Below are positions 56,232 to 64,000 of a DNA stretch of 64,000 nucleotides, piece after piece. The position numbers and the translations under genes are program-made. The DNA comes from Dreissena polymorpha (lineage: Eukaryota; Mollusca; Bivalvia; Myida; Dreissenidae). The stretch lies in NCBI RefSeq assembly GCF_020536995.1, contig NC_068366.1:33656111-33720110 (forward strand), written 5' to 3'. Each line of letters starts with the position of its first letter. The stretch's first letter is position 1. The notes under the pieces were generated by a model. That model was not told where the DNA came from. It did not search any database and saw only the letters and a program-made list of their open reading frames with translations.

Positions 56232-59200
56232 GTTGGCTGGGATGATGGGCGTGCGTTACGGCGCCACCTGGTGAGGACCATGATGGACTACCACAGCATC
56301 AGCAGCTACCGTGCCATCATCGCCTCCACCACCGCCATCATTAACCCGCAGAAGCGGCAGCATGCGCTACAAGAATCGTCTGGTGGCGATTCAGGGAACA
56401 CTAGGGGCGACAACAGTTATACAGGTAAACTCAAGTGTATTTTAAGTTGCAGGGGTGTAGTTCGTAATTGTGATTGCCTTGTTTTCCATTTTTTATCCCT
56501 ACTCTTAAGTGTGATTGTTTTTTAGATGGAAAACCGCTAAATGAATTTGCATAAAGTATTGTCCAAGATTAGCCTGTGCTTACTGAAGGTATGACATTTC
56601 TGCTTTTATTGTATTTTTTGTTTGAAAGAAAGTCTCTTCCAAGCAAAAAGTCTAGGCTAAAAAGTGTCATCCCTGATTAGACTGTGAAGACTGCACAGGC
56701 TTATCTGAAACGACACTTTACACACAGGCATTAAATCTATTTTCCCACAGCGTCGCTAATATACACTATGAACTGTAGCTTTCCAGGGTTGTCTTGGGAC
56801 ACTTTTACATTAACGATGCAGTTGTTTAGTACATCATTATGTCTGTGTTTGATCCTAAAAATCTGTCCACATACATCAATAACTGGTTTGTCCTAGGAAA
56901 CAGACTTGAGATTATCAATTTATGTCTAAGGCCTTTTGATTCAAACAAGCTTAAACAAACATTATATTTCACAATTAACAAAAATATTTAAAATAAATTT
57001 AAAAAAATGCTTTGATCTTTACACATTGTAGTTTCCAAGTAGCTGTTTTATACCAACAGTATGTCTCATCATGTCTCATGTATGCTTGGGGTTTCTCCTA
57101 GAAGAAAATGTTGGTGATTTTTATTTGCAAGTCTTGTATTGGTAATATTTTTAAGAAAATATTCTTACATTATTAGCGTATTGTAAAGTAAACTTCCTGA
57201 AGGAGAATGTACATCAGAATAAGTTATTTTACGATAGATCTGATACTGGCTGAAAAATGTATTAATGGATAAAGAAATATTAGACAAAAAGTCGAACTAG
57301 TTGGGTTAAAAATAATAATGGCATTTAAAAATTACACAAGGGACTGATTCATAGTTTAACTTTTACACATACTATGTAGAAATGAAAAAAATTGATATGC
57401 TTTTGAAATGACATCCGGAGAGAAAATCTTCTTTTAATTCAATACTTTCTTCACACTGTTCAAATTGTTGTATATGGTCTTTTTAAGAAAGATGTTAATG
57501 ATTGAGTCCTTACTTGACGTTTATTGATAGGTGTTGCAAGTCATGCACATCGATTAATAGCTTTTCATAGGTATGTGTATATTTTGAAGGCTAATGATTT
57601 GTCAATCAGTCAGTGTAATGTTGAGCCTGATATACAAGCAAGATAATTGTCTTCATGAAAGCAATTAGTTAAAACACAATAAACACAAATAAATGTGCAA
57701 TAAATAGCACTATGTTAACACATTGTAGTTCATAGAAAAAAATGTCATTACCAAAATGATAAATGTCTTCATTAAAGCACACAATACAAACAACAAAAAC
57801 ACAAAGAAAAATAAGTGCACTGCAGATCCACTATGTTGTGATATGATATTTGGAAATGTCCAATATATTGGGAGTCGGCCTTGGAACGACATTTTTTCAT
57901 CAACTTTTATTGTCTGTATAATCGGAAATTCATAACGAAATCCAGTTTATGCCTTCATTGTTTTAAGTGATTCTGTGCGTCACCTTTCAGGGCTTTTTTC
58001 CTGTTTTTGAGAAGCGGCCTTGGCTCCCCCATTTTGTGAAAAATCAGTTGCCAACTGTTTAAAATTTTGAAAAAATGAGTCGCAAACATTCTAAAATTGT
58101 GAAAATTTTAGTCGCAAACTTCTTGAAATGGTGAAAATTTTAGTCACGAATTTCCCGGAAAAGTGAAAAACAGCCATTCTTACAGACTAGTTTCTCTTGT
58201 TAATAGTTACATCCAATCAGCACTCAGGCTGCAGAATACACACCCTCCACATAGATTTGTATAAACTTTCACAGATCAATTCTGAACTATCTCAACGACT
58301 TTAGCGTTCTAGATACAGTGGAAACAACTTGTTTTTAATTTAGAGATATAAGTTTCACATTAAAAAAAAAAGTGCTACCAATTTGTATGCCCTACTTTGA
58401 AGAAGAGGGGGTATATTGTTTTGCTCATGTTGGTCCGTCCGTATGTATGTCCGTATGTATGTCTGTATATCCGTCCACCAGATGGTTTCCGGATGATAAC
58501 TCAAGAACGCTTATGCCAAGGATCATGAAACTTCATAGGTACATTGATCATGACTCGCAGATGTTCCCTATCGATTTTCAGGTCACTAGGTCAAAGGTCA
58601 ACGTCACGGTGACCTGAAATAGTAAAATGGTTTCCGGATGATAACTCAAGAACACTAAGCCTAGGATCATGAAACTTCATAGGTGCATTGATCATGACTT
58701 GCAGATAACCCCTTTTGATTTTCAGGTCACTAGGTCAAAGGTCAAGGTCATGGTGACCCGAAATAGTAAAATGGTTTCTGGATGATAACTCAAGAACGCT
58801 TAGGCCTAGGATCTTGAAACTTCATAGGTACATTGATCATGACTAATGATGAGCCCTATTGATTTTCAGGTCACTAGGTCAAAGGTCAAGGTCATGGTTA
58901 CCCAAAATAGTAAAATGGTTTCCAGATGATAACTCAAGAACGCTTATGCCTAGGATCATGAAACTTCATAGGTACATTGATCATGACTTGCAGATGACCC
59001 CTATTGATTTTCAGGTCACTAGGTCAAAGGTCAAGGTCATGGTGACCCGAAATGGTAAAATGGTTTCCGGATGATAACTCAAGAACACTTATGCCTAGGA
59101 TCATGAAACTTCATAGGTACATTGATCATGACTAGCAGATGACCCCTTTTGATTTTCAGGTCACTAGGTCAAAGGTCAAGGTCACAGTGACCCGAATAGT

Positions 59201-60560
59201 AAAATGGTTTCCGGATGATAACTCAAAATCGCTTATGCTTAAGGATCATGAAACTTCATAGGTACTTTGATCATGACTCGCAGATGACCCCTATTGATTT
59301 TCAGGTCACTAGGTCAAAGTTCAAGGTCACAGTGACATGAAACAGTAAAATGTTTTCCGGGTGATAACTCAAGAATTCTTAGGCCTAGGATCATGAAACT
59401 TCATAGGTACATTTATCATGACTTGCAGATGACCCCTATTGATTTTCAGGTCACTAGGTCAAAGGTCAAGGTCACAGTGACAAAAAACGTATTCACACAA
59501 TGGCTGCCACTACAACTGACAGCCCATATGTTTTACAAACATCTCTTGTTAAATCAAAAGTAAAGATCTCAGCGTTCTCTGTACTAGGAAATTTGTATTC
59601 AGCAATCAAATAGCCCATGCTTTCAAAAAAGATAAATAACAGGATGTTGTACATGAAGTATAATTTTTGCATGCTGTTCCACACAGGCTAATCAAGGGCT
59701 ACACTTTCCGCCCTGGATTTACTGGTAAGAAGAGACTTCCTTTAAATTAAGAATACCATTAAAGCAGAAATAGTTGTACCTGTGTCGACTGCACAGTCTA
59801 ATCTGGTGCGATAGTTTACGCACATGCTTTATGCCCAGTTTTTCCAGAACAAGCTCAACTTTAAAAAAAAGCTGTTCAATCATTGGATAAATGTTAATAT
59901 ATTTGACGTTCATGAACATTTTATCCATGTTTCAGTGTTTGACCGCAGAGAGTACCTGGTGAAGGAGTTGTTGGCCACTGAGCGGGAATATCTCAGACGT
60001 CTCCAACATGTCCTGGAAAACTATGCCGAACCTTTCAGGTGAGTACAGTGTGATAATGATGGTGTGATAATAAAAGTGTGATTTTATGGGTGTTTGCCAT
60101 ACCTTTCAGGTGAGTCAGTGTGATAACATCGTTGTGATAATAAAGGTATGATTTTATGGGTGTTGGTTGGCTGAAAAATGGACAATGATTTGGACAATCC
60201 ATATGCTTGACTATGATTATCACTGATTTGGACATATCTAAAATACTGTTACAAGAATGGCATTTCATGGCTACTGATTTCTTATAGTGGTCAAACATCT
60301 CCATTATTTCTTTACCATGGTCGTCCATTATATTGAATGGTCATTTCTGCAGAGCAGTAATAACTTGCATGGTGGTTCACAGCAGTTACTTTCCTATTCC
60401 CAAAATTGACGTTAAAACTCTGGGAAGAGGTTGAAATCTTGTTTCATTTGGTTATTGCTGTTGTTACAGGAAGTTCACCTCTTTAACAGTGGAGGAACAT
60501 AAAGTGCTGTTTGTGAGCCTGGAACCAATCATCTCTCTGTCAGCCATGGTTGCCTCAAAG
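56232..60560 (+). CDS. RhoGEF (Dbl-homology domain) protein, partial, 3 exons seen
   Basis: Guanine nucleotide exchange factor for Rho-family GTPases; only the start of the catalytic DH domain is in the window. Exons: 56232-56424 (phase 0 in, 1 out), 59936-60038 (phase 2 out), 60470-60560 (phase 0 out); acceptors and donors are canonical and frames agree. The first exon gives a basic stretch, GWDDGRALRRHLVRTMMDY and so on, of a type I cannot name, followed by a Ser/Gly linker. The second carries the DH conserved region 1 pattern, EYLVKELLATEREYLRRL, then VLENYAEPF; the third continues EEHKVLFVSLEPIISL. Tiam- and P-Rex-type GEFs look closest by eye, but the subfamily is not settled. No start codon is in these exons and the DH core and PH domain must lie past 64000. 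Confidence 0.85.
56524..56760. repeat. Family D MITE copy 12 (RhoGEF intron)
   Basis: GTATTGTCCAAGATTAGCC and GTGTCATCCCTGATTAG; starts about 100 bp after the exon at 56232-56424. Confidence 0.7.
56761..58385. other. RhoGEF intron, unassigned
   Basis: AT-rich; near 57980-58170 short units with GTCGCAAACTTCTTGAAA and GTGAAAATTTTAGTC repeat three to four times. No exon recognised. Confidence 0.45.
58386..59550 (+). mobile_element. Helitron-like minisatellite element, family F copy 5
   Basis: 5' hairpin TATGCCCTACTTTGAAG then AAGAGGGGGTATA, a CCGTATGTATGTCCG run, then seven units of about 145 bp keyed by GGTTTCCGGATGATAACTC and GGTCACTAGGTCAAAGGTCA. The terminal hairpin ATGTTTTACAAACAT and end CTCTTGTT follow. 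Whole, non-coding, within the RhoGEF intron. Confidence 0.75.
59665..59855. repeat. Family D MITE copy 13
   Basis: CACAGGCTAATCAAGGGC and CCCAGTTTTTCCAGAACAAG; the left third is missing. Ends about 80 bp before the DH exon. Confidence 0.65.
60030..60172 (+). repeat. 71-bp tandem duplication spanning a RhoGEF splice donor
   Basis: CCTTTCAGGTGAGT starts at 60031 and again at 60102, each followed by CAGTGTGATAA-type sequence and GATTTTATGGGTGTT. The second copy reproduces the last exon bases and donor inside the intron. Confidence 0.85.
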
Positions 60561-61148
60561 GTGAGATTGCTGGAAACCAATCAGTGTCATCTGGTTATGA
60601 TACATTTTGTATTGAGATGGCAATCTTTAAAAAAAAATCAAAATTAAATGTTACAGCTACAGAAACACCTTTTATTACTGTTTTTTAAAGTGTGCATGCA
60701 TGCACTGTTTCTTATGAGTTCTCACTGTATTTTGCAAACTTAAAGTGTTGTGAACAAATGATTTAATGTTAATTAAAATGTACTTAGAAGGCAAACTTTT
60801 GCATTAAAAGTTAAATATTAAATGCATTCCAGGTTATGTTAAAATATGATGTTCATTCCGTCAATATTGTATCATAAAAAATCTTCATCTGATGTTTACT
60901 ACTGTTACATTTAGAAAGTTTGTTTATAAAGGGATGCAACTCTTTCATGTTACTTTGAATTGCATATTAGTGTTCTCCCTTTTAATATTGTGATTTTAAC
61001 TTGCTTATCAATATTTTACAATATAATCCCTTCAACAGTGGGAGCATAATAACAGGAACATTTTACTTTTCAGTGCTGTTCTATTAATTAATTATGTTTT
61101 TTAATGGTCCAGATGATCACACACCAGCTGATGATGTTAACAAGTTTT

Positions 61149-61420
61149 TATGTCCCCCACCACTATAGTTGAGGATATATTGTTTTTGCCCTGTCTGTTG
61201 GTTTGTTGCTTTGTTTGTTTGCGTCAAACTTTAACATTTGCCATAACTTTTGCAATATTGAAGATAGCGACTTGATATTTGGCATGCATGTGAATCTCAT
61301 GGAGCTGCACATTCTGTGCGGTGAAAGGTCAAGGTCATCCTTCAAGCTCAAAGGTCAAATATATGGCTTCAAAGCAGCGTAGTAGGGGACATTGTGTTTC
61401 TGACAAACACATGTCTTGTT
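61149..61420 (+). mobile_element. Helitron-like element, family F copy 6
   Basis: Same subtype as the copy at 5050: TATGTCCCCCACCACTATAG to TGTTTCTGACAAACA and GTCTTGTT, with the subterminal GGGGACATT. Confidence 0.7.
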
Positions 61421-61714
61421 TACATTAAAACTATTAAAGTTGTCAATTGCAGTATTGTTATACTTAGAATAGCGATTTCCTCTATTTCAGTTAATGGTTT
61501 GTTGCCTCATTTGCAACAACAATCTTAATGATGTAAATTTTTTTTAATTTTACTCCATATTAATTTCAATATAGACAACAAACTTTTTGATAAAGTTCTG
61601 TAGTTTTGTTGATAAAACCCATATTAATTATTCTTTAATAACATAAAATGTAAAGTCAAGATTGTGTTAAACTTTATGGTAATGTACAGACTGTTGGATG
61701 CAATTATATGATTC
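61421..61714. other. RhoGEF intron or later gene interior, unassigned
   Basis: AT-rich, nothing recognised. Confidence 0.4.
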
Positions 61715-61972
61715 TTGCTCGGGGGAAACAAGTTTTAATGCACGCACATAAAGTATTGTTCCAGATTAGCCTGTGGAATCTGAATAGGCTAATCAGAAAC
61801 GAAACATGTCAACTAGACTATATTTTCACTAAGAAAAGACATTAGAAAAACTTGCAAAACAATAAAACCTTAAAGTGTCTTCCCTGATTAGCCTGTGCAG
61901 ACTGCGCTGGGTAATCTGAGATGACAATTTTACGCTCAAGCATTTAGCCCTTATTTCCCAGAGAAAGGTTAG
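61715..61972. repeat. Family D MITE copy 14
   Basis: GTATTGTTCCAGATTAGCC, GTGTCTTCCCTGATTAGCC; full length but diverged. Confidence 0.7.
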
Positions 61973-62780
61973 TATACGTGTATGTGAGTTACAGTACTCC
62001 CATTAAAACAGTCAGCCGTTTGGAAATGTCAGTGCATTCTTTCGGACCAATAAGAAATGTTACCAAAAATAGAACAACATGCATGCGGGGGAATCGTAAT
62101 CCATCAAATGGTCAAAACAGCATGTGAAAATTGAACCAAGTGCAAATCAATGAATCAGTTCATATTGGTGGCTATTTGTTACTATTGAACAGCATCATTT
62201 CTGTGTACCTTGGCACACATTTAACCTTTTGACTTTTTAATGTAAAATAAACATAGCCGATGAATGGATATTGAACTTTCAATTTTGATTTAGGATTTGT
62301 GGTAGTTTAAATACAACAAATCACAAATTGTCATATTTGGATTTTATTGTGTTTGTAGGTTTGCTATACAATAAGATTTAAGCCAGTCACTGGGAAAAGC
62401 AGTCTTAATGCATTATTTAAATATTATTGCAATGAGGTAGTTTTATGTTTTAATGATTTCTTTTGAATATGTCAAGCAAGTAATTAACAGTTTGCTTGAA
62501 ATTTAGTACATAAAACCAGTATTGCTATAATAAAGTGGTTTTTTAATAGAAATATTGACAAGTGCTATAGAAATATTTCTGACTGAAATCTGGTAGGGTT
62601 TGCCAAAAAAATGTTTAAATTAACATAAGGTAGAGTGTTTTTTATTTGTTCTTATTTAAGGTAATATATTATCACATACATGTATAAGTAAGGCTAAATT
62701 AAATAACATCTAGTGAAAATGTATTTTCCCAGTGGTGACTTGTCAATCAAATTTGTATTTACCATACATCTCTTTATATT
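61973..62780. other. Unassigned AT-rich sequence
   Basis: Presumably a RhoGEF intron; no exon seen. Confidence 0.4.
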
Positions 62781-63480
62781 TTAGTAACCCATTATAGCCT
62801 GTGAGGGCATTATATGCTTAATTTACTGATAATCTTTTGACAAACTGTCTTAGACAAATAGAACAACACATTTTTTATGCTCCCCCAAAATTTATTTTGG
62901 GGGGAGCATATAGTCGCCGCTTCGTCTGTCCATCCGTGTGTCCGTGCGTCCGTGCACAATTTTTGTCCGGGCTATTTCTCAGCAACTAATGACCGGAATT
63001 CAATGAAACTTTATGGGAAGCTTCAATATCAAGAGGAGATGTGCATATTATCAGCGGGTTCTGGTCGGATGATTTTTCACAGAGTTATGTCCCTTTAAAG
63101 TTTTCCATTAACTGTACATATAGTGCAATTTTAGTAACCCATTATTATAGCCTGTGAGGGCATTATATGCTTAATTTACTGATAATCTTTTGACAAACTG
63201 TCTTAGACAAATAGAACAACACATTTTTTATGCTCCCCCAAAATTTATTTTGGGGAGAGCATATAGTCGCCGCTTCGTCTGTTCATCCGTGTGTCCGTCC
63301 ATGTGTCCGTGCGTCCGTGCACAATTTTTGTCTGGGCTATTTCTCAGCAACTAATGAATGGACTTCAATGAAACTTTATGGGAAGCTTCACTACCAAGAG
63401 GAGATGTGCATATTATCAGCGGGTTCTGGTCGGATGATTTTTCACAGAGTTATGGCCCTTTGAAATTTTCCATTAACTGT
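62781..63480 (+). repeat. 350-bp direct tandem duplication
   Basis: TTAGTAACCCATTATAGCC at 62781 and a near-identical start at 63131 head two copies that each include about 95 bp of unique flank plus the 5' end of the family F element. Confidence 0.85.
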
Positions 63481-64000
63481 ACATATAGTGCAATTCTTGT
63501 CTGGGCTATTTCTCAGCAACTAATGACCAGAATTCAATGAAACTTTATGGGAAGCTTCACAGAGAGGAGATGTGCATATTATAAGTGGGTTCTGGTCGGA
63601 TGATTTTTCACAGAGTTATGGCCCTTTGAAATTTTCCATTACCTGTACATATAGTGCAATTCTTGTCCGGGCTATTTCTCAGCAACTAATGACCGGAATT
63701 CAATGAAACTTTATGGGAAGCTTCACTACGAAGAGGAGATGTGCATATTATCAGCTGGTTCTGGTTGGATGATTTTTTACAGAGTTATGGCCCTTTGAAA
63801 TTTTCCATTAACTGTACATATAGTGCAATTCTTGTCCGGGCTATTTCTTAGCAACTAATGACTGGAATTCAATGAAACTTTATGGGAAGCTTCACTACCA
63901 AGAAGAGATGTGCATATTATCAGCGGGTTATGGTCGGATGATTTTTCACAGAGTTATGGCCCTCTTTGAAAAAATTCTTGTCCCCCCAACTACTGTGCCC
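62876..64000 (+). mobile_element. Helitron-like minisatellite element, family F copy 7, cut by the window edge
   Basis: 5' hairpin TATGCTCCCCCAAAATTT paired with TTTTGGGGGGAGCATA, CCGTGTGTCCGTGCGTCC, then units of about 170 bp keyed by CGGGCTATTTCTCAGCAAC and AACTTTATGGGAAGCTTC. The 5' part is present twice because of the tandem duplication. The 3' end is outside the window. Confidence 0.7.

Noticed and set aside
62877-63463. Two similar frames starting MLPQNLFWGEHIVAAS
   Set aside because: Translation of the 5' hairpin and first units of a repeated non-coding element, present twice through tandem duplication.

Overview
The window is animal nuclear DNA, gene-poor and repeat-rich: small exons sit in long introns with GT/AG junctions, and most of the rest is palindromic MITEs, SINEs, minisatellites and DNA-transposon fossils. 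The gene set (a MyD88 with a long tail, LANCL3, a TMEM35-type membrane protein, a RhoGEF) and above all the repeat families point to a bivalve mollusc. The commonest palindromic repeat matches what I remember from Dreissena (zebra/quagga mussel) genomes; that species guess is from memory, not a search.

Layout. (1) 2707-16125, plus strand: a complete seven-exon MYD88 gene coding for 520 residues (death domain, TIR domain, about 210-residue Ser-rich tail). Introns 2 and 4 carry large minisatellites. Intron 6 carries a 2.5-kb fold-back DNA transposon with 8-bp target duplications, which itself contains a SINE with 12-bp duplications. (2) 19922-21833, minus strand: a complete three-exon TMEM35-type (NACHO-like) gene, tail-to-tail with MYD88. 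(3) 22170-27024, plus strand: a complete five-exon LANCL3 gene, head-to-head with the TMEM35 gene across only 336 bp; the shared upstream region contains an ISRE-like run of GAAA half-sites. (4) About 27.3-56.2 kb: no gene I can defend, only repeats, including a 36-bp x 20 minisatellite open on both strands and a broken hAT transposon. (5) 56232-60560, plus strand: three exons of a RhoGEF gene (start of a Dbl-homology domain), running off the right edge and probably starting upstream. (6) 62.8-64 kb: the start of another minisatellite-bearing mobile element, in tandem duplication.

The genes do not form a pathway. MYD88 is the adaptor of Toll/IL-1 receptor signalling, LANCL3 is a LanC-like zinc protein, TMEM35 proteins are ER-membrane chaperones of acetylcholine receptors, and the RhoGEF is a Rho/Rac activator. 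The most unusual material is in the repeats. Seven otherwise different minisatellite elements share one architecture (5' hairpin, satellite core, terminal hairpin, ending in CTTGTT or similar), which suggests one Helitron-like transposition system. A TIR element family carries an internal tRNA-type promoter. Two genes carry short tandem duplications exactly across a coding boundary (LANCL3 stop codon; RhoGEF splice donor). No virus-like element was recognised.
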